From Nepenthes gracilis (taxonomy: Eukaryota; Streptophyta; Magnoliopsida; Caryophyllales; Nepenthaceae): 64,000 nucleotides of DNA. Of the stretch, positions 1 through 12,500 are shown piece by piece. The stretch spans positions 10,702,037 through 10,766,036 of the forward strand of contig BSYO01000004.1 of NCBI GenBank assembly GCA_033239525.1, given 5' to 3'. Positions within the stretch are counted from its first letter, which is position 1, and each line of letters starts with the position of its first letter. The notes under the pieces were generated by a model. It saw only the letters and a program-made list of their open reading frames with translations, was not told the origin of the DNA and ran no database searches. The position numbers were made by a program, and so were the translations under genes.

Positions 1-3000
1 TTCCAATTTCACGGTTAAGCAAAGAAAGCGGGGGGGCAGGAAGCTATCCAGGCAAAGGGCCAGCAGGTAAGCAAGAAACATCACAACCCCAGAAATCTAA
101 ACATTATGGTGCCTCGATGGTTTTCTCTCTTCATCTTTTTTTTTTTTTTAATTTTATTTTGATGATTTTATGATTCTTTTATTTTGGGTTCTGATTTTAT
201 TGGTCGCGGTTCAATTCAGAGATGGAATTGATGAAGGAAAGGTTTGCAAAACTGCTATTGGGGGAAGATATGTCAGGAGGTGGAAAGGGCGTTTCGTCAG
301 CTCTGGCTTTGTCAAACGCCATTACAAATCTTGCAGGTACTTGCATTTCTAAACTACCCTCAAGCTTCTTGTATTCTTAGCTGCTTGGCAGCGGCAGGTG
401 GCTCTGATTGTGGTAATAGCGATGGTGTTTTGTATGTGGGATCGTGGGCAGTCTAATCGCTGTTGTTGATTCAATATAACAGCAATTTATTTATTTGTTT
501 TTGTTGATACCAATGGCAGCTTCTGTATTTGGAGAGCAAAGGAGATTGGAGCCCATGCCTCCAGAAAGGAGAGGGAGGTGGAGGAAAGAGATGGATTGGC
601 TATTATCTGTTACTGATCACATCGTTGAGTTCGTCCCTTCGCAACAACAATCTCCAGATGGAACAAGCATGGAGGTATGAATTCTCTCCCTCATCTTTGC
701 GCTCCCCCAAAAAAAAAAAGGTTAATTTTGAGCCAATTAATGGATTCAATCGAAATATCTGAAGTTCTCCTCAAGGAAAATGAAGAAATCAAGTGCAGGG
801 AAAACAAGTTCATTTCAAAATTAATGGATTATGTCAACTAAAACAGCTAGAACAAGTGCAGGGATCAGAAATCTCTCGTTCCCGATCTCTCCGATGGTAG
901 ACGGCTTTCAACCGTTAGGGTTTCCCGTTGTGTTCTAGTCCATTTGGGCTCGCGTCAATTTTAATTCTTCAAAGGCGTAGTTTATTTCAAAATAAGTCGA
1001 ATCGAATCGGATTTGAATGTAAGAGATTAGCATCAGCTTTGAGATCGATCGACAACCTAAATTCAGATTCGAGTTCCGTTAATCGGCTGTGTTAACAAAT
1101 GAAAGACCTTCTGTTTTGGGGTTGCTCTGGAACTATTTAGTTGAAAAATAAACATAAATTTTTAAATAAAGATAATTTAAAATATAAAAATAAATAAGAA
1201 TTAAACGTAACTTTCATGACAATATTGACCCAAAATATATCAATAATGGCATAAAATTTAATCTTTTTTAAATATCTTAAACATTATTAAAATTATAAAA
1301 TTACTATAATTTTCATGTCATAACAATCTAATAAATAAATTCATATCCTCATTAATCCCGTTATAAGCAGGATCCAAGAGAGGTTATGTCAATTTTGATC
1401 TATTATAAGCAAATTTATCTTAAATTATTTTTACGGCTCAAATTTATAATTCAAAAGTTAGGTAACAATGGTTTCATCGTTATGGTAGGACTCTCGGTCA
1501 GTATTGGAGAGGTTCTTTCCCCTAATAACACCTCTAACGCCTTGTGATTTTTCAGGTAATGGTAACAAGACAACGTGCAGATTTGCTTGTAAATATACCA
1601 GCTCTGAACAAGCTCGACGCCATGCTAATTGTGAGTACCCTATATTCTTCTAACTTATATTGTTGTGTTTGTAGTTATCTTTTGGACATTTTTAATCACT
1701 TGATGTCTCATATACCGATATAGATTAGCGGACATATATGGAATATATAGATGGATAAGCAAACGATACATTATCAAGGATTTCTCAAATAGGGCTTAAG
1801 GGTGTTTCTGAAACATTTCTCAAATTTGAAAGCTGTCTCAGCCAAAAACTTCTTGAATAACAGGACTGTTTGGATAACTTTGAGGGCCAGAATGAATTCA
1901 AGTACGCAAATTCTAAAGATGAAAATGAATCTGAGAAAGCAAACAAGCAAAGAGAGAATGACAAATGGTGGATACCCACCGTAAAAGTTCCACCAAAAGG
2001 CCTCTCAGAAGTAACAAGAAAATGGCTGCAATTTCAAAAGGATTCTGTCAACCAGGTTTTGAAAGCAGCTATGGCTATCAATGCTCAAGTTCTCTCAGAA
2101 ATGGAGATTCCAGAAAGCTATATCGAATCCCTTCCCAAGGTATGCGTAAGTCAGTGGCAGCAATCAATTTCTTATTTTGGGTCAAGTTGGATCAGAGTCA
2201 AGTTTTTATTGAGATATCTTCGACCAAGAACCAACCCATTGATAATCCTTCTTGTTAGGACTGGGGGAACCGTGGTCACACCACATTGCTTATGTAAACT
2301 CGCGTAGTCAATGGATATGCATTGGCACAAAATGTGTAAGGCTTACATGTATGTGCCAAATATCATGTAAACATAGAAGCCAAAATTTATGGGCCATGAG
2401 ACAGCACATATTTATAAGTTATTGTAACTTTACTAATTTTTTTCATTTGGACCTTTCTCAACACAATTAACATGTATTCCCAACAATTTTCCTCACATAT
2501 GTGAGTTCATCGACGTCAAGAACACCCCCTTGCCTCAAATGATTGACAGTATATAATATTTGCAAACATAAGTATTTACTATTTAATTATTGAAAAAAAT
2601 TTACAGACAGAAGTTAGAACATAAACAAATATTTCTTTCATGATTTTTCCTTGCATTTTTGATCTCATATGTCCATTTAACAAGAGCTATTGACAACAAC
2701 ATGTTAACTTGTATTCTGCCTTTTAAGAATTTGTGCTGTTTGGTCACTATACAAATATTGTAATAGCAGATAATTAAGATGATAAACAGATAAATTTATA
2801 TTATCTTCATGTTAACAAAGTTTGTGTTGTGCTGATCCATACAGTAATGTCTAGTGGTGTAATCTTGTTTGTAAGCTTTAAACATCATGTTTTGGCAGAA
2901 TGGCAGAGCGAGCCTTGGAGACATACTATACAAAAGCGTAACAGACGAATTCTTTGATCCTGAACTGTTTCTAGGAGCCATGGACTTGACGTCGGACCAC

Positions 3001-3959
3001 AAAGTGCTCGACCTGAAGAACAGGATTGAGGCCTCTATTGTGATATGGCAGAGGAAGATGAACCAGAAGGATGGAAAGTCTTCTTGGGGTTCATCTGTAA
3101 GCTTGGAGAAGAGGGAGCTCTTTGAAGAGAGAGCAGAGACTATACTGCTCATACTTAAGCACCAATTTCCAGGAATTCCTCAATCCTCACTTGACATATC
3201 CAAGATTCAGCATAGCAAGGCATGTACAAGAACAAAGCATCCAAATCCATTTATTTTCTGAGAAGATAGACTGATGTCAAAATTATGCTTGATTTTGTCC
3301 CAAATTTTAGAAAAGCTGAATTTGGGCCAAACAAGGTTTCTGTCAAAAAACAGTGCACTTTTTCAAGAATCTAAAATGAATTCTTTGTTGTACTTAAAGC
3401 TGAAACTACAATTTGGAGCTTCTTTGAACAGTATTTTCAAGAAGCTTTCATAGACTGAATTTTTCAAATGAAGATCTTACTCTCAGAGTGTTAAATAGAA
3501 AGTTAATTTCTTGTTTTTCTTCTTTTCTCTATATGAATTATGAAGGATGTGGGTCATGCAGTACTCGAGAGCTACTCAAGGGTACTGGAAAGTTTGGCCT
3601 CTGCTGTAATGGGTCGTATAGATGATGTCCTTTACGCTGATGATCTGGCTCATAACTCACCAACTGAATCGAATGGGAAGCAATCTCCGTGGCACTGTGA
3701 GGAGAAGGTCGAGAACCCAACTACAGAGGAGACACCAAGTTCTAAGACCCTCAGGGATATCATGAACTGGAATTTGCATCAAGGAGATGATGCAAAGAAG
3801 AGTAACTCCATGGCTGATATCGATGAGCACTTGAAGGAAGAAAATGAGAAACATACAGCGAGCAAAACACGACATCTATTTCATGCCAAGAAGAAAATCT
3901 CTTATATGGAGTGGCTGGAAAATTGGGGTGGCATCAGAAGTCCTACAGCTCGACACTGA
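1..3959 (+). CDS. ROP guanine-nucleotide exchange factor (PRONE domain), 5'-partial
   Basis: Activates plant ROP/RAC small GTPases by GDP-GTP exchange through the PRONE domain, normally at the plasma membrane downstream of receptor kinases. Exons by splice signal and phase: <1-66, 220-336, 520-674, 1556-1630, 1864-2139, 2899-3219 and 3546-3959, giving 473 visible residues. The first exon is an open variable N-terminus that continues upstream of the window. PRONE begins in exon 2 ([20 protein letters not shown]) and continues through [52 protein letters not shown], the [20 protein letters not shown] block, and [14 protein letters not shown] to [17 protein letters not shown]. The C-terminal tail of about 100 residues keeps a [10 protein letters not shown] motif resembling the regulatory TLSDFMGWN motif of the family. 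Wording recalls the pollen-type RopGEF8-13 group, but the paralogue is not assigned. All junctions are GT-AG except the last intron, which has a GC donor. Confidence 0.93.
3220..3545 (+). other. GC-AG intron in the RopGEF gene
   Basis: The codon phase and PRONE continuity ([11 protein letters not shown] followed by [11 protein letters not shown]) put the exon end at AAG, immediately followed by GCATGT, not GT. The acceptor is TATGAAG before GATGTGGG. GC donors are a minor but known U2-type class, usually with a strong AAG upstream, as here. Confidence 0.8.
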
Positions 3960-4011
3960 TGATGAGAAATATAGGAGAAAAATTGCCAAGGAACAAATTT
4001 TCTGCAGGTGT

Positions 4012-4054
4012 GTATATATATATATATATATACATAGAGAGAGAGAGAGAGAGA
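4012..4054. repeat. (TA)n(GA)n compound microsatellite
   Basis: About ten TA dinucleotides run into about nine GA dinucleotides, separated by CATA. It lies just past the RopGEF stop, so probably in the 3' UTR. Confidence 0.95.
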
Positions 4055-4059
4055 TACAT

Positions 4060-6523
4060 CTATTCAGACCTGAGGTTGTTTCTGAGTTAGTCGTTTTGGT
4101 AGGACTTTCTTCCTTCCTATTTGAAGGATAGGGATGTATCAGCACCTAACTACAAAGGTTTGATGCATTTACTAAGTGCCTTCTGCCTTGCTGACTTTAT
4201 AGTTAGTCTGTCTGATATGTAATCCCAGTTTTCTTCAAGGCGCCATTTCAAGTCTTTTGGCTTTTCAAGATTTTTGCTTCTGTTTCATTTAGTCTGGAGG
4301 AGAGGAACAAACACCAAGTTCATTTCCTATGATTGTAAATTAACTAACTATAGATGATGTTGATTGTTGTACATTTTTATACGTTGTAATTAATGATAAA
4401 TACATGAACTAATATTTTCTGGGGTTTCTTGGGGCTCATAACAAGCGAAGAGAAAGGGCATAAGACTCAAATTTTCCCGTCCCAATTATGAATTTATAGG
4501 AATTAAGTATTAGTGCACTTGTTATGAGAGGAATGACTAAGAAAACTTGCTCTTTAAATATAAATGAATAGAAGAACAGAGCACAACATAATGGAAGAGT
4601 TTTTCTCAAATTCTTACTGGTTATCTTCATACTGTGAGATTTTAAAGCACATTCTTATTTTACTTCAATTATCTGAATTTGTGACTTTAAGAAATATACT
4701 GTTGTGACAACCAATTTTATTAGCCATAATGAACAACCTGTTTTATACACTGGTAAAAAGATTAATATGTTTGGTCTACACCTGGAGAAAAGGAATGGGA
4801 ATACAATCAAATGCAGTCTTAACCCTTCTTTTCTTTTTTTTTTTCTCAATTTTATTCTTTAATTTCTTTCTGGACATAATTTTATACTAGATAAAATTCT
4901 AAATCAAATTTGTCACATTCTAAATATGAGTAAGTGCTTTGTAGGTTGAGTTAGTGTATTTGCATCATATACAATCAAACACTTCTAAAATGATGACTCC
5001 AAGATAGAGTAGAATCATTACTTGTTAAGAAAAGACATGTTACAACATTATTCTTGCTTATTTCTTACAAATATAAAAAGATTTGAGTATACTATCTCAA
5101 TTATATAATAAAATTTTAATTAACTGTATTTTATATTAATAAAATCCAACCTAGAATATTAATGAATGCAGGAATATTTGATACTAAGAATATTATTTTT
5201 TCAAGTAATTAATTTATTTCAATATCTATTTAAAATTATATTCTATTTTTTTTCTGTTCTTTTCTCTAAAACAATCAACATCTATTATAAATAACCATGA
5301 CAAAATAAAAGCATATATAATTAATTTCTTAATGTTTATGCCTATTTGCATTACTTTTAAAATGACACGGCAATTAGGATCACTTTATTTGGATAATCAC
5401 ACTAATTCAAACAATAACATTAGTTTAGGCTCCTTTTAATTTAAGAAGATATAAGACTACTTATAAAAAGAACATAGGATTAGAAGAAAGCACGATTTCT
5501 TTATAGAATTGAAATAAAAAAAAAAAACAAAGATAATTTTTTTGAATATCTCTAATATTTTTTGGAAGCAAATTCTGTCTTCCTATGGGTCCATTTGGGT
5601 TTACAAAGGTAATTTCATTGGCGGGGTAATGATTGCCTATTTCGTGTTCTGTTGATTGGTATTATAAGGTAGGAAGGAATTTATATTTTTAAATAAAAAG
5701 TAAAAAATTAAATACATTTTAGCAGAAAATGAGGTGGGAGACCAATTATGATGTGAATAAATATTAAATTAATCAATTTGCATGGAAAAAAAAAAAATTT
5801 AAATACAACTCTAACCCACATCAAACACGAGTCAAAATAAATAAATAAATAAAAAAAAGGCTAACTATACTATCCTTACACATCGTCCCCCACTTGGTCC
5901 TAGCTTTATTGTCTTTCCACGTATAGAGATTTCTTATTATCCAAACAGTTAAAATTGAATAGTAAAAATAAATAATGAAGATTGAAATAGATCACTAATA
6001 GCATAAAACAAGTCTCAACCCTCTCTATCTTTTTATTCCTCCATCTTAGCTTTTAAGATGACAAGTGAGCTCTATTTGTGGATAAAACATAATAGATTCA
6101 GCTTGTTTCACACTATTCAAATGAAAAAGGACCAAAAAGGATGGCCAGACAGCAAAATCTCATCTACAAATGCCAGAATTATAAGATGCCTCATCTACTA
6201 GACGTTACAACTTTCTTTAAATAAATATTGAAAATTGCGCCTGTCTACTTACCAAAGAAAAAAGAGAGAATTTCCCTGCCTCAGTGATACGGGTGTATTC
6301 GTGTAAGGCTCTGCATTTTATACATCTGCGAAAATCATGTCAGGACTGGAAAATTTCCGAGCTACATTCATAACTTAATTGAAAAAAAATGGTTGAATTT
6401 GGTAGATTCTAACAATAAGGCCCCCCTGTTAGTTCATCAGATGAAGCAGAACAGCATCGTCATATTTCAATTGGTATAGCAGCATACCTCTGGGGCTTTA
6501 GCAAGGATCATTTTTACTTCTAC
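4060..6523. other. Convergent intergenic region, RopGEF 3' end to TCX-like 3' end
   Basis: AT-rich with no open frame of coding character. It should contain both 3' UTRs, because the flanking genes converge. Several A-runs and a three-unit AAATAAAT-type repeat near 5838 are present. No transposon ends or RNA genes were recognised. Confidence 0.6.
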
Positions 6524-9500
6524 TTAATGAGTATTTGGTTTTAAATCTTGGGAGAGAGGATCACTATTTGAAATGGCTGTGACTGCACTGAACGTTGAAG
6601 GACTGCCGTGTGAAGGCTGGAGGATGGTTTTTATGACGCCATTGACAACGGGATCTTGTTGATCCCCATTATCTGTCCCAGATTTGGAAGTGCCATTGTC
6701 GATGGATTCTTTGTCATTGATAGATTCTGATCTTACAAGGGAAGAACACTTTGTTTCTGTAAGAAGAAAGAAAAAAAAAATGTCATGTTAGAAACAGATT
6801 GAAGTACAGCAGCATCAACACCTTTTCCCGGCATTTTTCTTGACCAGCTGTAAATAGAGATTGCTGCAAATTGTAAGAGGGTTCTTCCTTAATTCAAATA
6901 CGAAATAAGGCCCCAGCTGCTCTAATACTCAGTACCCACAAGTACTTGCAAATATGCAGAATTCAAAATTTTTCAAAGACTTACCCTAATCATATGCATT
7001 ATGTAATCTAAAATGGAGCCTTGGTGTAATAGTAAAGTCACTGTCAGGTAGTTACATGTTTGAGTCATGAAAACGGTCCTTTGTATAATACAATATAAGA
7101 CCATGTATGATAGACTCCGAGTAGTTGATCCTTTCCTGTGTCCCACACATAGCGGGAGTTTTGTGCATCGAACTACCTTTTCATACTCATTAAGCAACCC
7201 CCCCCTTTAAAAGAATTGTTGATCAAGGAATGGAAGGGGAGAGCTGGATGTGGGAGTTCATTTCCTTGATTGGGAGGAAATGGGAGGAGAGGAGAGGGAT
7301 ACATCTTCACCTTGTCTGCCATGGAAGGAGAGGGAAAGGATGGTAATGGAGAATTTATGCGTTCAATTCTTTGTTTGGGACTAAGCAGTATTGACAATGA
7401 CATGAGACATTGACATAATAATGACATTGACACATTATAAAGGCACAATATGCTGGTTAACTAAAACTTGTAATTTATTGATAGATATGAGCACATAAAT
7501 GGTAAGTAATATTACTTCATACTAAAATATTAAAAAAAAATGCTGGTTTATCATTCCCCCAAAAAAAAAAAAAAAAAAAAAAGGCCATAGCAAGAGAACT
7601 GTCTTGCAGGAATATTTATCTAGCCTGAACCTAAGATGAACTCAATACTTCAATGGAGATATCCCCAAATCTCTTCTAAAATGAGACATAGCATACCTTT
7701 TATTTCTCCAAAGGTAATGAGCTTGTTAAGACAATCCCGAAACTTGGTTAACACAATTCTTTCCTGCTCCGCATAGACCTCAGTGATGCCTTGCTCAGGC
7801 AACTGCAGGGCCGTGGCACCGCCATGACCTGCCAACCCTCTAGGGGAATCAGCTGTGAACATTGTGTCTTGTTCATCACACATCAATGCTAGAGTTCCAG
7901 GAGACATTGGTCTCACTTTTGATCCATCAGCACCATCTGAATCATCAGGACCTCTTTTATCATCTGGGTTCCTGCTTGAACAGCCAGCAGCAGCAGCAGT
8001 TTTTGCTACATTCTTTTCTTTTTCACCATGCATTGTGTCTTGCCTTGATGATGAAGGAGAGCCATTTTCTGGAAGCAGTTAAAAGAATCAGAGACAATGA
8101 GTGACTAGCTAAATGGTACAGACAGTGGTACAAATGAAAAAAATGGCATGTCAAATTCATTATGACATCAAACTCAAGAGACGTAAAGCTATAGAAATAG
8201 GTGTTTTGATTAAGTTTATATACTACTACATAATTTTATAAGGCTGAAAATTTTGTCTATGCATGCAAGATAAGGTGTCAGGTGGCTATTCTTCCAATTT
8301 TCATGAATGCCGTCTATGTTCATGTTTCCAATTAGACGTTTTATACTCTTACTATTTTTGCACTTGATACATCAAACCAGTTGAACTGACTGAATTGGAT
8401 GACTTGTGTAATTAGAAAACCAAACCAGCATGGGGTCCAGGCCACTGCTCAACTGGTCAGATTGATCCAGCCAAGGTATGATAACTATGCTTTAAAATCG
8501 AGGAGTTTCATTCCATGGCCTGATCATATTCAAAAGAAAGCAATTGAATTTGAAGCATGCTTATACTCAATTTGCTGTTTACATTCCAGTTTCTTGGCAT
8601 CATATCTCCCCATTGATACTGATCAGGTGACCTTTTTGTTGACAAATGTGGAATAGCATCGATGAATGCAATATGAAATTTGGAGCAATTCTACTAAATT
8701 TGCTTAATCAAGGACAACCGCAAATTTGTATCTATCACATTTACATATTATGAAATCCACAAGTAGTTCACACAGTGAAGAAAACAGTCTCAAATGCTAA
8801 ATATATAAACAAGATCACGTGGGAAAGGTGAATCAAGAGGTGTATCTTATTTTGGACCTCCTGGTGTTCAGTAGCCCCAAATTTGTGAAAGCTTCAATAC
8901 CTAAGCACAGGAAAGTCATTGTTCTATGGATGAGACCGAAGTGGCAGAGGAGAGAGCACTGACCATATGTGACAACACAGTTTTGATTACTATAAGAGGG
9001 TGACTCTATTGTCTTTTCCATGATTTCAATCATGGAACAGGTATGAAGCTCAAGTCAGTGCCCTAAAAAATCAATATCATTTGATTTCAGCAACATCTAA
9101 TTCCAAGAAACTCCATTCAAAATGGCTGTTAACAGGCATTTATGTCAACTGTACACCTTTTCTGGAGACCATTTATCATCTTACACTATGACATTTCAGG
9201 AGAAAATTGAATTTGCTATACACAATTAATATTGAGGTAGGATTAGTTCTACACAGGACTTATAAAATTTCCAACATTGCTGAAGTGGGTAATGCCCAAT
9301 CTATCATATTTTGGGTGAATGCAGAAGTCCAGGTACATCTTCAAAGGTGACAAGCATCAAGATACATACTTAAACCAATAATGAACAAGAGGATATTGGA
9401 TGTTGTAGCCTCAGACCTTTCTACCCCGGGAAAAAATTCACGTCGTCCACCTTGATGATAGAAAGCCATGTAGTCATACATTCACAAACCCAACTCATTA

Positions 9501-12500
9501 ACTGATTTTGAAGAAAACAATTCACAGCATCACATCCTTGAGGTGATGAAATAAACCTTGCTCAAGTTGTGCCATATGTAATGAGATTGTTCAGGAGACA
9601 TGTCCAAGCCCACTGAAGAACTCCATTTTTCAAAGCTCATGAAATGCTATATGTTTTGGATTATACATTTTTGAATTTTTCAGACTTCCCTTTTGCTGTC
9701 AGCTAATTGATCATTGTTGGTATTCCCACCATAACTAGCAATTTTTGCTTAAAGCATGAGTGGTACAGATTTGCTGCTTCAAATCTACAATTGCACCCCA
9801 TAGTGGGATTTTTCTTAAACAAATATCGTCTCCTGTAAAATCATTGTCCATGGCCTAAAATTCAATGGTCTACTATTGTAAAACCACGGTTGCTTTCTAT
9901 TACACAAGTTACTTCATCCCCTAATTTAAGCTGAAAATAAATTTCCCGAGAGCTTTAGTATGCACCTTTGGTGGAGAGATGTGCTCCCACACAGCTTTCA
10001 CAAAGCCCTCCGTGGCATAATAGTTCGGTTTAACACCTAAATACCACACTAACAAGGACGTTTTCCCACATCTCCAACCTCCAATAAAGCATCGAGCGCT
10101 TCCCCAATTAACATCAAACATTGGTATCATATACAACACGGTGCAAAAATTTAAGATCCAAGCCTTGCGTCTCAACTCTGTTATCAGCAAATAAGCTAAT
10201 CCTTCCCTCGTATTTCTGCAGTATCAGCTGCAATCAAGGGCTTCGCTGGCTCTTCATATTCTTCAGCGCATTTAAGCTCCTTCTAACTAGATCAGGTCTC
10301 ATTAAACTTCACAGCCTTGTTCACCACCATCAGAGTGTTCAAACTTAGCGATCTCCAGGCTCCGGGCAGCAATATCTCTTGCAATAGTGGTCCAATTCAA
10401 AACCTCATGAGTTATAGAGGATGATTTGGGCAAAATTCATTGAGATCTCGAGATTCCAACCACAATTAACCAACACCATATTCTTATTAATTATAACAAA
10501 CCATATTCATCCTCTCAAAAAAAAAAAAAAAAAATACTCTGATTCACCATCAATAAATAGCGATTGTGAATACTTATCTGGAAAAGACTAGTGCAGGGAT
10601 ATGCAGCTGTAAGCAAAAACATTGATATGCAGGTCATTCAAGAGCATGAATCATTCAATAAAACCAAATCAGAAAATACCTGCAAATGTCTTAGCAGCTT
10701 CTTCAGATAACACCACCAAAACTGAGCATAGCTCCTTTACATCTTGGGGTTGGATGATGTCAGCTAAGAGAGACCTTCAGCCATGATTAACAGGTTAGAT
10801 TAGCAACTACTTTACAACATATGAATTTTGTAGCGGACCCCTAAACTACATGCTTTGAACCACATCCTTATTTATTTATAGGATATTTCAAGGCAATTCT
10901 TGATACATCAATATGAAGTAGAAAAATAAAGCATATATACCTGTATGTAAACTTTGAAGACCCCAGCACACTAGAGTTAGCAGCTCGGGCTATAGAAGCT
11001 GGAGACATTGAAGAGGTGGGTCCTGACGGTTTGACATGGTTCACCTGATGAGCGTAGGGTACTAAGTAATTAACATCAAGTACTAATTTCCTAGAATCAA
11101 AACTAGTCTAAGGGGATGCTCTGAAATGCCAAGTTTCAGGTAAGGGAAAACTCCCTTACGTCAATCAACAGCCATCAATAAAACTCACTCAGCAATTAAG
11201 TCAATCAGAATTGGATTTTACCTGGTGGAATTGTGCAAGTGGATCCTTGGCTGTTGCCCCAAAAAAGAGCTCTTGCCCTTTTCTTTTCTTGGATACTGGA
11301 GTAGATATGAATCCAGATGATCCAATAGCTCCAGTAAAAGCAGCATTGGCTGCCTGCTGAATGTAAGCTATGCTGTTGGCATGGTCTCCATGGAAGAGAG
11401 CCTGACGTTCTTCACTTCCCTCAAAGTTCTTGCAGTCTATACACTTGCAATTGTCAGAGCATAGGATATTAGCTTGAAAGCACTCACAGTACTTTTTAAG
11501 GCACCCTGATTTCTTGCAATGGCATCCTTTGTTGTGCTTTCCCACCACAACTTCCCCCACATCCTCCTACAAGAAATATGGTGTCTGAATGAGGCACAAT
11601 TGAGACACAATGATTATAAATATGAATTGTAGTCACCAAGAAGTTTCTGCCTTAGTATTCTTACTGGGAAACTGTCATACTTTCTATCCCTGTATACGTT
11701 AGATATATAATGGCATGATATGTAGTCTTACATCCAAATAAAGTTAAGAATTTTTGTATCCACTAACTCGGAATGATATACATTCCCACTATTTTGTCTA
11801 GATTCAATGAATTGATAATGGCATGCTAAGCAGTTCCAACCTCATAAGTTAGGATTTGATACGCTTTATCTCATATTAAAAGCAAGGTTTTTTAACGTTG
11901 TTTAAGAGGCATGACTTCTTCTGTTGTGTTATGTGAATTATCAACAATATACAAAAGACATATAACACAAAGAAAAACAAAATTGATTGCACATTTCCAG
12001 CAGTTACTCCTAACGTGCAGCAAAAATGACAACAGCAAAGAACTATGCTAGAACAATACAGAGAAGCTTTGATCTCAAATAACACCTTAATTTTTCTGTC
12101 CTCCTATGTACCAAAAATAAGATCACATTAAAATATGCTAAAAAAATTCAAAAGGAGACATTATGGATTGTCCAAGTAATCTAGTTCTCCAAGATGGTTC
12201 ATTTAATAGTTGTTGAAACACACCCAACCCAACAGTTAGTGATATGAAAATGGATAATAACACAATATAGAGACAATCAGAAGCAATGTTACTATATTTG
12301 AGGAAACCCTGCATACTCTGCTGTCGCGATTTCCATGTGGACTGCTAGCAATTTTCGGCCTGAATGCATTTGGGTTACGCTCTAAGGTTGCTTCAACAGC
12401 TTCCCGCCGAGCAGGTTCATTCTCAACATTGTTGCAACAATTGACACAATTGCATCCATCACAGTATATCCCAGATGCAAAGCACTCACAATACCTGAGG

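Noticed and set aside
7173..7448. Minus-strand Ser/Pro-rich frame in TCX intron 7
   Set aside because: Low-complexity translation of a GGAGAGG-rich stretch; the splice phases of flanking exons already match without it.
9921..10190. Open frame with GGWRCGKTS, resembling a P-loop (Walker A) ATPase
   Set aside because: A single short match in an intron, with no Walker B or family context; the neighbouring protein-like pieces are in other frames.
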